The notes beneath the pieces are model-generated. The model was given only the letters and a program-made list of their open reading frames with translations, was not told where the DNA came from and did not search any database. Shown in pieces: positions 9,098 to 18,040 of a stretch of DNA of 64,000 bases. Source of the DNA: Flavobacterium piscisymbiosum (lineage in GTDB: Bacteria > Bacteroidota > Bacteroidia > Flavobacteriales > Flavobacteriaceae); assembly GCF_020905295.1 (NCBI RefSeq), contig NZ_JAJJMM010000001.1, forward strand, positions 3,038,001-3,102,000, given 5' to 3'. The stretch's first letter is position 1. Every line of letters starts with the position of its first letter. The position numbers were made by a program, and so were the translations under genes.

Positions 9098-9170
9098 ATT
9101 TTCTACCACAGAGATTCACAAAGTAAATTATTTTCCTTTGTGAAACTTTGCGTAATCTTTGTGGTAAAAT
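9098..9170. repeat. Short inverted CACAGAG/TTTGTGG repeat
   Basis: TACCACAGAGATTCACAAAG is followed 30 bp later by its degenerate reverse complement (CTTTGCGTAATCTTTGTGGTA). It belongs to the same family as the block at 8011-8240 and forms a possible hairpin after the binding-protein gene. Confidence 0.7.
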
Positions 9171-9219
9171 TAAGCTAAAAAGTAAAGCAACCATAATTTG
9201 GAATTTAACCCAAAAAAGA

Positions 9220-9246
9220 ATGCCGGCATCTCGAAGACGCCGGCAT
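9220..9246. terminator. Strong GC-rich hairpin
   Basis: ATGCCGGC ... GCCGGCAT, an 8-bp perfect stem. On the minus strand it is followed by TTCTTTTTTG, so it looks like a minus-strand terminator, yet no minus-strand gene lies upstream of it. On the plus strand it lacks a T run. The rest of the 9078-9501 spacer holds the repeat above and the katA promoter. Confidence 0.5.
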
Positions 9247-9439
9247 CATTTAACTAACCAAAACCAAAATAATAAATAACCAGTTTATTACACTACAAAG
9301 ATCTAACATATATGAATGTTTTGCTGTTAAGGTTTTGTTATTACTTTGTTGGACATAAGTTAAGATTTTTCAATATTCATTTCTGAGCTTTCTATTGCGT
9401 TAAATAGCTTTTGATTATTAAAATATAATAACAATCAAT

Positions 9440-9470
9440 TTTGGTTATGAATATCGTAAAGATATCTTTG
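9440..9470 (+). promoter_or_regulatory. katA promoter
   Basis: TTTG (9440-9443), 19 bp, TATCTTTG (9463-9470): an exact match to the Bacteroidota -33/-7 consensus at the preferred spacing. A second TATATTTG immediately follows (9471-9478). The predicted start of transcription is about 25 bp before the katA ATG. No regulator site was recognised. Confidence 0.7.
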
Positions 9471-9501
9471 TATATTTGATAAAACATTAAATATCAGCAT
9501 T

Positions 9502-10995
9502 ATGGATTCAAACAAAAAATTAACAACTGCAACAGGAACCCCTGTTCCGGACAATCAAAATATACAAACTGCAGGTCCGCGTGGACCCGTTTTATTGCAA
9601 GATTTTTGGTTTTTAGAAAAAATGGCGCATTTTGACCGCGAGGTAATTCCGGAAAGAAGAATGCATGCCAAAGGTTCTGGAGCTTATGGGACTTTTACTG
9701 TAACTCACGATATTTCAAAATACACAAGAGCAGATTTGTTTTCGGAAATTGGTAAAAAAACAGAAATGTTTGTGCGTTTTTCAACCGTTGCAGGTGAAAG
9801 AGGTGCTGCTGACGCTGAAAGAGACATTCGTGGTTTTGCCATGAAATTTTATACCAATGAAGGAAATTGGGATTTGGTAGGAAACAATACACCGGTTTTC
9901 TTTTTTCGTGATCCAATGAAATTTCCGGATTTAAATCACGCTGTAAAACGTGATCCAAAAACCAATTTAAGAAGTGCTGATAACAATTGGGATTTTTGGA
10001 CTTTATTGCCTGAAGCTTTACATCAGGTTACCATTGTAATGAGTGATCGTGGAATTCCCAGATCATACAGGCAAATGCACGGATTTGGAAGTCATACTTT
10101 TAGTTTCCTAAACGCTCAAAACGAAAGACATTATGTGAAATTTCACTTTGTATCTCAACAAGGAATCGAAAATTTATCTGATGAAGAAGCAGCGCTATTA
10201 GTAGGTAACGACAGAGAAAGCCATCAAAGAGATTTATTCGATGCTATTGAAGAAGGAAACTTCCCAAAATGGAAAATGTTCGTTCAGATCATGACCGAAG
10301 ATCAGGCGGCAAATTATCGTTTCCATCCTTTCGATTTGACTAAAGTTTGGTTAAAAGGCGATTTTCCTCTAATTCCGGTTGGAGAATTCGAATTGAATAA
10401 AAATCCTGAAAACTATTTTGCAGAGGTAGAGCAAGCGGCCTTTAATCCGGCGCACGTACCACCCGGAATTAGTTTCTCACCAGATAAAATGTTACAAGCC
10501 CGTTTATTTTCTTACGGAGATGCACACCGTTACCGCTTAGGAGTAAACAATTACCAAATTCCGGTAAACTCGTCAAGATGTCCTTATAACACTTTCCACA
10601 GAGACGGAGCAATGCGTGTAGACGGAAATAACGGAGGACGCAAACATTACGAACCAAACAGCTTTGGAGAATGGCAGGAACAACCTGAATTCAAAGAACC
10701 GCCATTAAAACTTCATGGTGATGCGTACGCACATAATTTCAGGGATGATGATAATGATTACTTTACCCAGCCAGGTTTATTATTCCGTTTATTAACCGAT
10801 GAGAAAAAACAATTATTGTTCAAAAATACTGCAGGACAAGTAGGAGGAGCACAAAGATTTATTCAGGTGCGCCACATCAGAAACTGTTACAAAGCCGATC
10901 CTGCATACGGAGAAGGTGTAGCAAACGCTTTAGGTTTAACAATGGATGAAGTAAATAATTTTTCTGATCCAAGATTGTTAATCGAAGTGAGATAG
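9502..10995 (+). CDS. katA: Monofunctional heme catalase
   Basis: 497 residues, a small-subunit (clade 3 type) catalase that dismutates hydrogen peroxide. The distal His55 is in [14 protein letters not shown], the distal Asn lies in the [12 protein letters not shown] region, and the proximal heme-ligand tyrosine is in [14 protein letters not shown]. No signal peptide, so cytoplasmic. It has its own promoter and a strong terminator and is monocistronic. It shares peroxide-defence logic with the Dps gene at 4230, but no common operator was seen. Confidence 0.97.
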   Translation: MDSNKKLTTATGTPVPDNQNIQTAGPRGPVLLQDFWFLEKMAHFDREVIPERRMHAKGSGAYGTFTVTHDISKYTRADLFSEIGKKTEMFVRFSTVAGERGAADAERDIRGFAMKFYTNEGNWDLVGNNTPVFFFRDPMKFPDLNHAVKRDPKTNLRSADNNWDFWTLLPEALHQVTIVMSDRGIPRSYRQMHGFGSHTFSFLNAQNERHYVKFHFVSQQGIENLSDEEAALLVGNDRESHQRDLFDAIEEGNFPKWKMFVQIMTEDQAANYRFHPFDLTKVWLKGDFPLIPVGEFELNKNPENYFAEVEQAAFNPAHVPPGISFSPDKMLQARLFSYGDAHRYRLGVNNYQIPVNSSRCPYNTFHRDGAMRVDGNNGGRKHYEPNSFGEWQEQPEFKEPPLKLHGDAYAHNFRDDDNDYFTQPGLLFRLLTDEKKQLLFKNTAGQVGGAQRFIQVRHIRNCYKADPAYGEGVANALGLTMDEVNNFSDPRLLIEVR

Positions 10996-11060
10996 GTTTT
11001 TTTGAGGTTCAAAGGGACAGGGTTGCAAAGGCTCAAGGTTCTCTTTGATATTAAATAGTA

Positions 11061-11094
11061 AACCCGACAAGTTTTTAAAATTTGTCGGGTTTTG
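11061..11094 (+). terminator. katA terminator
   Basis: AACCCGACAA - loop - TTGTCGGGTTTT, a 10-bp perfect stem followed by T-rich sequence, 66 bp after the katA stop. Confidence 0.9.
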
Positions 11095-11122
11095 TTATTT
11101 GATACAAATAAAACTTTTATGT

Positions 11123-11171
11123 AAACTGGACTGAAGTCCAGCTCTACAATATAATTCGTTCCTTCGGAACT
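11123..11171 (-). repeat. Two-hairpin element, copy 1 (inverted)
   Basis: Read on the minus strand: a GTTCCGAAGGAAC hairpin, a spacer ending in ATTGTAG, then a second hairpin CTGGACTTCAGTCCAG. It is oriented opposite to the next copy at 11179. Members of this family recur at 26848, 27087 and 53134-53416. Confidence 0.75.
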
Positions 11172-11178
11172 ATTAAAA

Positions 11179-11223
11179 AGCCTTTGGCTTTATCGATATT
11201 GTAGGGCCGGACTTTAGTCCGGT
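11179..11223 (+). repeat. Two-hairpin element, copy 2
   Basis: AGCCTTTGGCT hairpin, spacer ending in ATATTGTAG, then CCGGACTTTAGTCCGG. It forms a divergent pair with the copy at 11123-11171. The rest of the 11095-11410 spacer holds degenerate CTTAGCATCTTAG and CTTTGCG words but no gene. Confidence 0.75.
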
Positions 11224-11410
11224 TTAAGAAAAAACCAGTGAAAACCCGTTTCAATCCGCACAATCCGTGGGCCAATAATTATACTCAAAGCTTTGCTATC
11301 TTCGTATTCTTTTACATTGCTACAATAAAACTTAGCGATCTTTGCGTAACCCTTCGCGCACTTTTTTGTAAGAAAAAACTTAGAGCCTTAGTAGCTTAGC
11401 ATCTTAGTCA

Positions 11411-12265
11411 CTAAGAGAAAACAACCGTCTTATTGCTATAAACCATTGTCTTACGTTCCGCATGCAGTTTTATGGCTCTTGCCAAAACGATACGCTCCAG
11501 ATCACGCCCTTTCATAATAAAATCATCAACCGAATGTATGTGCGAAACCCTCGCTATATCCTGTTCGATAATTGGCCCTTCATCTAATTCAGCCGTAACA
11601 TAATGACTCGTTGCCCCAATAATCTTAACACCACGTTTAAAAGCCGAATGATACGGTTTCGCACCTGGAAAAGCAGGTAAAAACGAATGATGAATATTAA
11701 TGATTTTATTCTCATAAAGCGCAATTAAATTTGGCGTAATGATTTGCATGTAACGCGCCAAAACAATAAAATTAATCTGGTATCGCTGCAATAATTCAAT
11801 TTGTTTCGCTTCGCCTTCTTCCTTATTATCTTTTGTAAAAGGTACACAATGAAACGGAATATCAAATCGTTCCGCAATCGATCTTAAATCGTTGTGATTA
11901 CTTATAATTACCGGAATTTCAACATTCAGTTCTCCAGCGCTGTAGCGGCCTAAAATATCAAAAAGGCAATGATCGTATTTCGATACAAACAAAGCCATTT
12001 TTGGTTTCTGTTCCTGATTGTACAAATCCCATGACATATTAAAATCAGTTGCGATTGTTTTGTCAAAGTCAGCTTTCAGGCTTTCAATAGTAATGTTATG
12101 ATTGGTCAGTTCACATTCCAATCGCATAAAAAATACATTTTGTTCTACATCAACATGCTGATCGATGTAAGTAATGTTTCCTTCTACTTTAGCAATAAAA
12201 GTGGTCACTGCGGCGATAATTCCTTTTTGATCTTTACAATGAATCAGAATGGTAATTTTTTGCAT
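11411..12265 (-). CDS. purU: Formyltetrahydrofolate deformylase
   Basis: 284 residues from the ATG at 12265. An upstream in-frame start at 12313 would add 16 residues that do not fit the family, which begins with the ACT domain (here KITILIHCKDQKGIIAAVT). Residues 1-80 are the ACT domain and about 85-284 are the formyltransferase-like hydrolase domain, with NIHHSFLPAFPGAKPYHSAF and the catalytic ATSHYVTAELDEGPII. It hydrolyses 10-formyl-THF to formate and THF, balancing one-carbon pools and supplying formate for purine synthesis. No partner gene is adjacent. Confidence 0.95.
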   Translation of the reverse strand: MQKITILIHCKDQKGIIAAVTTFIAKVEGNITYIDQHVDVEQNVFFMRLECELTNHNITIESLKADFDKTIATDFNMSWDLYNQEQKPKMALFVSKYDHCLFDILGRYSAGELNVEIPVIISNHNDLRSIAERFDIPFHCVPFTKDNKEEGEAKQIELLQRYQINFIVLARYMQIITPNLIALYENKIINIHHSFLPAFPGAKPYHSAFKRGVKIIGATSHYVTAELDEGPIIEQDIARVSHIHSVDDFIMKGRDLERIVLARAIKLHAERKTMVYSNKTVVFS

Positions 12266-12370
12266 TTCAAGGTTTGGTTTATTTTGGTTAGTTACAAAGG
12301 TGCAAAGGTTCAAAGCGACAAAGGCTGCTTTATACCTTTGTTACTCTGAAACTTTGAGCCTTAAAAAAAA

Positions 12371-13093
12371 TTATTTTTTGTCCTGCATTGCAAACACTTT
12401 TTGTAGTAAAGGTGTTGTTCTTGCATTAATATTGGTACGAATATCTTTTTCTTCGACAGCGATCATTTTAAAAACACCCGCCAAAGCCTGATTCGTAGTA
12501 TAATCGGTTAAATCCGGATTTACTTTTCTCACTAACGGAATTGTGTTGTATTTATTAATGATGTTTTTCCAAACCACATCAGCACCCACTTTTTCAAAGG
12601 AGGTTTTAATCACCGGATTAAATTTCGCGTACAAAGCAGTATTAGTACCCTTTTGCAAATATGTAGTTGCAGCACTTTCATTTCCTAATAAAATGTTTTT
12701 AGCATCTGTAAACGACATATTTTTTACAGCCGTAACAAATATTGGGGTAGCTTCTTTTACGGCATCTTCGGCAGCACGATTTAATACTTTAATCCCTTCA
12801 TCGGCAAGAGATGATAATCCAATTTTACGTAACGTAGCGTCTACTTTTTGTAATTCTTCGGGCATTAGAATTTTTACGGCTTCATTTTTATAAAAACCAT
12901 CCACGGCGGTCAATTTACTCACTTGTTCAGTAATTCCTTTGTTTAAAGCTTCCTTTAATCCAGAAGCAATATCAACGCCGCCAACTCCTGAAAGCTGAGT
13001 CGATAATTTTGCCAGTTTTTGAGCTAAAGTTTCTTTTACCTGAGCTTGAGAGCTAAGAGATAATAGAAGAGATAGAATTAAAATCTTTTTCAT
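12371..13093 (-). CDS. DUF4197 domain-containing exported protein
   Basis: 240 residues with a signal peptide (KKILILSLLLSLSSQAQ). The mature part matches DUF4197: GLKEALNKGITEQVSKLTAVDGFYKNEAVKILMPEE near the start and TNQALAGVFKMIAVEEKDIR near the end. DUF4197 proteins are alpha-helical periplasmic or secreted proteins of unknown function, found in proteobacteria and Bacteroidota at this size. It is downstream of no obvious partner. purU follows 105 bp later on the same strand. Confidence 0.9.
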   Translation of the reverse strand: MKKILILSLLLSLSSQAQVKETLAQKLAKLSTQLSGVGGVDIASGLKEALNKGITEQVSKLTAVDGFYKNEAVKILMPEELQKVDATLRKIGLSSLADEGIKVLNRAAEDAVKEATPIFVTAVKNMSFTDAKNILLGNESAATTYLQKGTNTALYAKFNPVIKTSFEKVGADVVWKNIINKYNTIPLVRKVNPDLTDYTTNQALAGVFKMIAVEEKDIRTNINARTTPLLQKVFAMQDKK

Positions 13094-13157
13094 TAGATAG
13101 TTTTATATAAGTTTCAAAAATACTACTTATTCAAAAACAAAGCCACAATTTTCTTTA

Positions 13158-13266
13158 GGAGTAGAAACAATTTGTTTTATAATTAACATTCGTCCCGCTG
13201 TTCGTTGCAATCTTTTGCTTTTTGGCAGCAAAAATCAAAAGGATTTCCACTTCTATCGGGGCTAGA
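13158..13266 (-). ncRNA. Flavo-1-like structured RNA element, copy A
   Basis: On the minus strand it reads CTAGCCCCGATAGAAGTGG, then AATCCTTTT, a variable hairpin, AAAAGATTGCAACG and ACAGCGGGA, with a CTCCT further on. The conserved blocks CTAGCCC(C/T)GAT, ATCCTTTT, AAAAGAT and (A)CAG/TAGCGGGA are shared with copies at 31136, 51955 and 57603. From memory this resembles the Flavo-1 RNA motif of Flavobacteria, whose function is unknown. This copy has a diverged 3' end. Confidence 0.5.
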
Positions 13267-13309
13267 TTATAGGTTTTTGGGTTTTTAAGACGTGACGGTT
13301 TTTGCGCAT

Positions 13310-13346
13310 AAAAAAAAGAGATTCAGCCTTAGCCAAATCTCTTTTT
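13310..13346 (-). terminator. Terminator after the 419-aa exported protein
   Basis: AGAGATT...AATCTCT stem followed on the minus strand by eight T, about 20 bp after the stop at 13366. Confidence 0.85.
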
Positions 13347-13365
13347 AAATTCTGTTAATAAGAAT

Positions 13366-14625
13366 TTATTTTTTCAATTCAAATTTACCATCTTTCTCAC
13401 AGTAAATATCATTCGAACCAGATTCGTATTTTTTATAGCATGAATCAGCTGTTTTTTCAACCAGAATAAAACCATTATCGTATTTAATAAATTTCAATTC
13501 CTGTCCTTTATCAGTTGTAATTGTAGTTTTATCATTTACAACAACAAAATCAACCTCTCCATTATCTTTATACACCCAAACTTTTGCCTGAGTAGGATCA
13601 TTTGCTTGTAAAATACTTCCTTCTGTACGATTTGCAAATCGATCAGTTTTTAGTTTTCCTGTAAGTGTTTTTCCGTCTTGAGAGACAGTTCCGTTAAGAT
13701 AAATGTAATAAACAGAGTCAAAAGTTGGGTTTGCAACCTTAGTACCAATATTCTTTTGGTTTACGGCCATCAAACTTTTAATGTTTGCTGTAGCTTCGTC
13801 TGGCCACATGCTCATCATTCCTGCACCTTGTTTGGCAGTTTCAAGATATTCAAGAGCCTTGTCAAAATTTAAAAGAAACACTTGAGTCAAAGATAAATTC
13901 AGATAAATTACTTTGTTGTAATCTTTTGGCTTTAGTTTTTTGTATTCTTTACCCACATAACCCAAATAGAATTTTTCAAGATCTGTAAGGTAGGCTTGAT
14001 CTAAAGAATTCCCTGCAATTTTGTTTAGGAATTCATCTGTTTTAGTATTAAACTCAACAAGTTCCGGAAACTCTTCTGCTTTTTCGAATAAACCGTAGTT
14101 CAATGAAAATTCTTTTTCAGAGGTCAGAATGTTATTGTCTGTAAGATATTTGTAACCCAAATTGTTCAGGTCACTGGCAAGGCTTTGATTTGGTTTACCA
14201 TTAATATAAGTTGGCGAATACATTTTAGCATTTGAACCTTTTTCGTATAAGATTTCATTGTTTTTTCCTAAAACTAAATATTTAAAATCTCCATCCAAAA
14301 CATAAGTACCATTATCCGCTTTCTTATAAGTTGCACCCTTATATCCCATTAAAACACGAACATCAGGATTTGCTACATCTTTTTTAGTGTAATCTTCAAT
14401 AGTGTTTTTAGGTACATTATGCTCGTAAGTTTTAGTGGTTTTATCTGCATAATCAGCATTCCACGTATCGTCTCCCTGAACAATAATGTTGTAGGTTTTA
14501 ATGTCTTTAAAAAGTTCTGATTTTGGTATTGTAATCTTAACTTTTTTCTTGTTAGTATCTGCCTTTTGAGCATAAGAAGTACTGCCAATTAAAGTTAGCA
14601 ATAAGAATAGTGTAGTTTTTTTCAT
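13366..14625 (-). CDS. Exported protein of unknown function
   Basis: 419 residues from the ATG at 14625. The longer frame to 14682 would place an unneeded 19 residues before a standard signal peptide (MKKTTLFLLLTLIGSTSYAQ), so the later ATG is preferred. I do not recognise the mature protein. A central part (about 190-290: LTDLEKFYLGYVGKEYKKL, later LLNFDKALEYLETAKQGAG) looks like helical repeats of TPR type. The N- and C-terminal parts look beta-rich and include VNDKTTITTDKGQELKFIKYDNG. It is probably periplasmic. Its own terminator follows. It is the last member of a run of minus-strand exported proteins (13.4-20 kb). Confidence 0.8.
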   Translation of the reverse strand: MKKTTLFLLLTLIGSTSYAQKADTNKKKVKITIPKSELFKDIKTYNIIVQGDDTWNADYADKTTKTYEHNVPKNTIEDYTKKDVANPDVRVLMGYKGATYKKADNGTYVLDGDFKYLVLGKNNEILYEKGSNAKMYSPTYINGKPNQSLASDLNNLGYKYLTDNNILTSEKEFSLNYGLFEKAEEFPELVEFNTKTDEFLNKIAGNSLDQAYLTDLEKFYLGYVGKEYKKLKPKDYNKVIYLNLSLTQVFLLNFDKALEYLETAKQGAGMMSMWPDEATANIKSLMAVNQKNIGTKVANPTFDSVYYIYLNGTVSQDGKTLTGKLKTDRFANRTEGSILQANDPTQAKVWVYKDNGEVDFVVVNDKTTITTDKGQELKFIKYDNGFILVEKTADSCYKKYESGSNDIYCEKDGKFELKK

Positions 14626-14843
14626 GGGGTAAATTTTTGCCAAATATAAGAATATAGCAATCAAAACGACAAATGAAGACAATGTTTTAATTGAAATAAA
14701 ACAATTGCTTAATTTACTGTTTTTAAATGTCTTATAATTCGGTTTCTTTTACTAAGAATTAAGATGTACTTTTAATTCTTCAATTTGGTTTTAAGATTCC
14801 AATCTCTCAGAATCTTAGCAACTTAGAACCTTAGCATCTTTTC

Positions 14844-15422
14844 CTAGGGCCAATACATTCGAACATTATAATTCCAATAGGTTTTGCTGGAGATATAAGT
14901 AGGTTGAAATTCCGGTATCCGCATGTTATTTTCGTCAAACAGTTGGACTCTGATAATTTTCTCGTTGGTGTCATCTTTTAAATCGATATTTCCTTCGGCG
15001 TCGTCAATGAGTTTCTTTTTCTTCAAATACAAATCAGGTTTTTCGATAATAAAAACTACTCCCGATTCATTTTTAGATGCGGCTTCTCCGGCCAGTTTTC
15101 CATTAACATCAAAGGTTTGAATTTTTTCTAAATAATCATTTTTGTAATAGAAAAGCTGGTACCCAATTCCGCCATGCTGTACTTGTAGTTTGTGATGGTC
15201 TAAACGAAAACGCAACACTTGCTTTTTTGCATTTGTAAATTCTGCTGAACCATTTCCGGTTGCATCAACGTGTTTGGATAAAATTTTGGCAGGTTTCGAA
15301 AACTGATTTACCTTATTAATAATGACTTGGTAATTACCCGATTGTGCTACTACAGAAACGCATTGCAGAAAACTAAAACAGATCAATAATAATTGTATTC
15401 GTTTTCGGTTTGCGCTAATCAT
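14844..15422 (-). CDS. Exported protein of unknown function
   Basis: 192 residues from the ATG at 15422, which lies 1 nt after the stop codon of the upstream gene (15424-15426). An in-frame GTG at 15437 would overlap that gene and is less likely. The N-terminus is a signal peptide (IQLLLICFSFLQCVSVVAQ). The mature part is beta-rich with no family I recognise: NYQVIINKVNQFSKPAKIL, later IDLKDDTNEKIIRVQLFDEN. The one-base spacing indicates translational coupling with the 206-residue protein upstream, so the two probably work together. Confidence 0.75.
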   Translation of the reverse strand: MISANRKRIQLLLICFSFLQCVSVVAQSGNYQVIINKVNQFSKPAKILSKHVDATGNGSAEFTNAKKQVLRFRLDHHKLQVQHGGIGYQLFYYKNDYLEKIQTFDVNGKLAGEAASKNESGVVFIIEKPDLYLKKKKLIDDAEGNIDLKDDTNEKIIRVQLFDENNMRIPEFQPTYISSKTYWNYNVRMYWP

Positions 15423-15423
15423 T

Positions 15424-16044
15424 CTAATTGTATTCACCGTTGATGTTTTTGCGGTTTATTTGTTTGATTCCGGTTTTGGTAAAAGAATAAGTCGATTCTT
15501 CCTGCCAGCTCCATGTTTTTTGTTTGTCAAGATCTTCGCCCACTGCACTGTAAAGAATCTTAATCGTTTCCTTAGTTGTAATCATTTTAATTTCAATAAA
15601 ATGATCCTGAATTTTTGCCGAAGATTCTGTTTTATTACAATATTGCAATCTGTCCAGCACTTTTGTATCTTCCTTGAACCATTTTTTCAAAAAAGACAAA
15701 TGAGTTTCAGAACATTGATAGCCTAAATTAAGTGCAGAGAGAAATTTACATTTTAAATTGCTGGCATCTGCTTTTTTTGCGCCATCCCAATTGCATTCAC
15801 TACTAACATCTGTTGCGATATAACCTAATGCGGCGCGCTGTTGGTCTGTTAATGTTTTAATGTAATTAGTATTGAGCTGAAGAGTTCCGGTGTTGTCCAG
15901 CCATAATATTTTGATATAAATATCCTGACTTTCATTTTCTGTAGCAGATTTATTTACTGTTGTAGAGGATATTGCATTATTTTGAGAAAATACTGAAGTG
16001 CAAAAATTAAAAAGAAATAATAAGGTAAGCAGGCGGATATTCAT
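15424..16044 (-). CDS. Exported protein of unknown function
   Basis: 206 residues with a signal peptide (NIRLLTLLFLFNFCTSVFSQ). The mature protein is not recognised. It contains three or four cysteines (SSECNWDGAKK, LKCKFL, YQCSETHL, YCNKTES) that could form disulphides in the periplasm. It is the first gene of a two-gene unit with the coupled 192-residue exported protein downstream. A promoter was not identified. The 16115-16141 terminator separates it from the upstream gene. Confidence 0.75.
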   Translation of the reverse strand: MNIRLLTLLFLFNFCTSVFSQNNAISSTTVNKSATENESQDIYIKILWLDNTGTLQLNTNYIKTLTDQQRAALGYIATDVSSECNWDGAKKADASNLKCKFLSALNLGYQCSETHLSFLKKWFKEDTKVLDRLQYCNKTESSAKIQDHFIEIKMITTKETIKILYSAVGEDLDKQKTWSWQEESTYSFTKTGIKQINRKNINGEYN

Positions 16045-16104
16045 AATCTAAAAAATGTGAAAATTTGTTTTTGATAAAGATACTGTATCTAATATTGTTT
16101 TTTC

Positions 16105-16141
16105 AATAAAAAAAGGCAGAAATCTTTTTTAAGAATCTGCC
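16105..16141 (-). terminator. Terminator after Coa1-like gene
   Basis: GGCAGATTCTT - loop - AGATTTCTGCC stem followed by a run of T on the minus strand, 16 bp after the stop at 16157. Confidence 0.88.
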
Positions 16142-16156
16142 TCAATTTATATGCAA

Positions 16157-16576
16157 TTATTTTTTCAGTAAATCAATCTCTTCTTTTGTCGCTTTAACAA
16201 AAACAGTCATTTCGCTGTATTTCCATATTCCTCTTTTTTCGGCAACGACAAATAAGGTTGCTTTTCCTTTAGGGCCTTTTATCGGAATTTGTAAATTACA
16301 ATTCCCACTATCATTGGTTGTGCTGATGTTTCCTGAAGTCATTCCGTCATCTTCGATTGGTGTTCCCAGTTTTTCGATTACCGTTTTGTTCTTTTGTGCT
16401 TCGGTCATGGCACCTTTATAAGCATCAGAATTAGTCATCATCGAGGTAACTCCAAAGAAAATACTGGCAATAAATACCACAAAAATCAGCAAAATACTCA
16501 CACATCCTGTTGGTACAAACCATTTCCAGTTTCTTTCCCACCAGCTTTTTCGAACTTCAACGTAATCGTCTTCCAT
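16157..16576 (-). CDS. Coa1-like small membrane protein
   Basis: 139 residues. A basic, tryptophan-rich N-terminus (RKSWWERNWKWFVP) leads into one membrane helix (about 22-44), then a soluble domain with a helix (AYKGAMTEAQKNKTVIEKLG) and a beta-rich end (GNCNLQIPIKGPKGKATLFVVAEKRG). This matches small bacterial proteins annotated as cytochrome c oxidase assembly factor Coa1 family, in which the pattern LG-x-P-I and the final KGPKGKG-like sheet are conserved. A role in oxidase assembly is not established for bacterial members, and no oxidase gene is nearby. Confidence 0.7.
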   Translation of the reverse strand: MEDDYVEVRKSWWERNWKWFVPTGCVSILLIFVVFIASIFFGVTSMMTNSDAYKGAMTEAQKNKTVIEKLGTPIEDDGMTSGNISTTNDSGNCNLQIPIKGPKGKATLFVVAEKRGIWKYSEMTVFVKATKEEIDLLKK

Positions 16577-16654
16577 AATAGATCTCAGTTTAAAGTTAGA
16601 AAGATACTATTATTTTTGTTGAAATTAAAAAAAGGGTATTCTGAATAACTCTAA

Positions 16655-17305
16655 TTATTTCGCGGGTGCATAGCTATTGGTAAACAAACGACCTTGTCCA
16701 ATTTCTATTAGTGTTTTATGCGGATCACCATAATCATCAGACATGATTGATGCCATTTGTAAATTTTTGATACCTTTTATTTTATTATTCTGAACATCTA
16801 TTTCGCCGGATAAAATAATCAGGTTTTGAAATTTTGAAACTGAATTGTTACTTTCTAATTCCCCATTGCTATGTAATAAAATAGAGAATTTATTGCCTTC
16901 TCCAGATATAAAAGAACCTTTTCCCTGCCAGGTTTCATTTTTAAACATGATAGAGTAGATCAGAAAATTGTTGAAATCGACACTTAGTTTTGCAGTATTC
17001 TGATTCGAAAGTGTAAGGGTTGATAAACCGACTTCTAAGTCCTCGAAAGTATCGTTAGGTTGAGTAGATTTAGCACAATAAAAAGGGTTTATCGCATAAA
17101 CGCCTTCTACATTAGGAGGAGTCAAGCCTTTGTGAATGGTGATGCCAAGATCATCAATTGCTTTTTGCATGGCAGTATTTACATAGTAATCGTAAGAGTT
17201 TTTTTCAGGGATGATATTCTCTTCTTCGTTAGAATCATTAGAGGAACATGATGTAACACTTAAAAAGATGCATAGTAAAAATACTTTAATTGTAGTGGTT
17301 TTCAT
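16655..17305 (-). CDS. Lipoprotein of unknown function
   Basis: 216 residues with a clear lipobox (FLSVTSCSSNDSNEEE). The acid/serine-rich stretch after the cysteine is typical of Bacteroidota surface lipoproteins. The mature part is beta-rich (LSTLTLSNQNTAKLSVDFN, INVQNNKIKGIKNLQMASI) with no recognised family. It is transcribed alone on the minus strand between the Coa1-like gene and the DKNYY remnant. Confidence 0.75.
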   Translation of the reverse strand: MKTTTIKVFLLCIFLSVTSCSSNDSNEEENIIPEKNSYDYYVNTAMQKAIDDLGITIHKGLTPPNVEGVYAINPFYCAKSTQPNDTFEDLEVGLSTLTLSNQNTAKLSVDFNNFLIYSIMFKNETWQGKGSFISGEGNKFSILLHSNGELESNNSVSKFQNLIILSGEIDVQNNKIKGIKNLQMASIMSDDYGDPHKTLIEIGQGRLFTNSYAPAK

Positions 17306-17431
17306 AGCTTTGATCGTTTTAGAATATTGCTTTAAATTATTTGCAAAAATCTTTATAAAAGTTGCTTTTTTTTACTTCTAAAAGTTTAAAAACTATCACT
17401 TTAGGGTTTTGTTTTTCAATTCAATAATCTG

Positions 17432-18036
17432 CTAAATATTCTTTGGCTTTTTTTGAGTTGTTTTTTCATCAAATAGGTAGTAATCGTCTTTATCTTTTGC
17501 TAAACAATCTTTAGTAACATGAAATGTTTTAAGATTGGCCTTAATAGTCTTAAGGTTTCGCTCTGGATAAATATGATTTCTGTCTTTTGCAAAGCAGCTG
17601 TTTTTGATGATTTCAAAACTGGCATAGTCTACATGGCTGGATAAAAATTTCCTCCATAAGCCATTACATAGTGATGATAGACATGCTTTTTGTCTCTATA
17701 AAAAGATTGTCCTATAAAATGAAATGTTATTGTGTCAATAATTGTTTTTAGTGGTATATAATCTGCAAGTGGCGTTTTTGTAATAAAGAAAACGTTCACA
17801 TCTTTTTCAGAGACTTTATGGTCTTTAAAACCAATATCACCAAGTTTGTTTACCTATAAACCATATTTCAATTTTTTCTATTGAAGTGTTTGATCTTCCT
17901 TACTCAGGTTTTCCTGAGAAGCTTCAATTTTAGTTTCGAAATCATTTGAATATGATCTGTAGATTACAAGGGCGGTAACTAACAGTACCATTAAACTTAG
18001 AATGAGAAGTAGGGCTGATTTGTTTTTAGTACTCAT
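17432..18036 (-). pseudogene. Broken DKNYY-family gene
   Basis: Read from the ATG at 18036 the frame gives a membrane-anchor start (STKNKSALLLILSLMVLLVT), then TAG stops at 17878-17880 and 17854-17856, then continues in the same frame through VNKLGDIGFKDHKVSEKD and YRDKKHVYHHYVMAYGG to a third TAG at 17629-17631. The homologous sequence then resumes in another frame (DYASFEIIKNSCFAKDRNHIY) to a stop at 17432-17434. The repeated DK-x-x-(H/Y)-(V/I)-Y pattern is that of the DKNYY family. The frame starts 4 nt after the WG-repeat gene, so it was an operon partner. At least two stops plus a frameshift make it non-functional as one polypeptide. Confidence 0.8.
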
Positions 18037-18040
18037 TATA

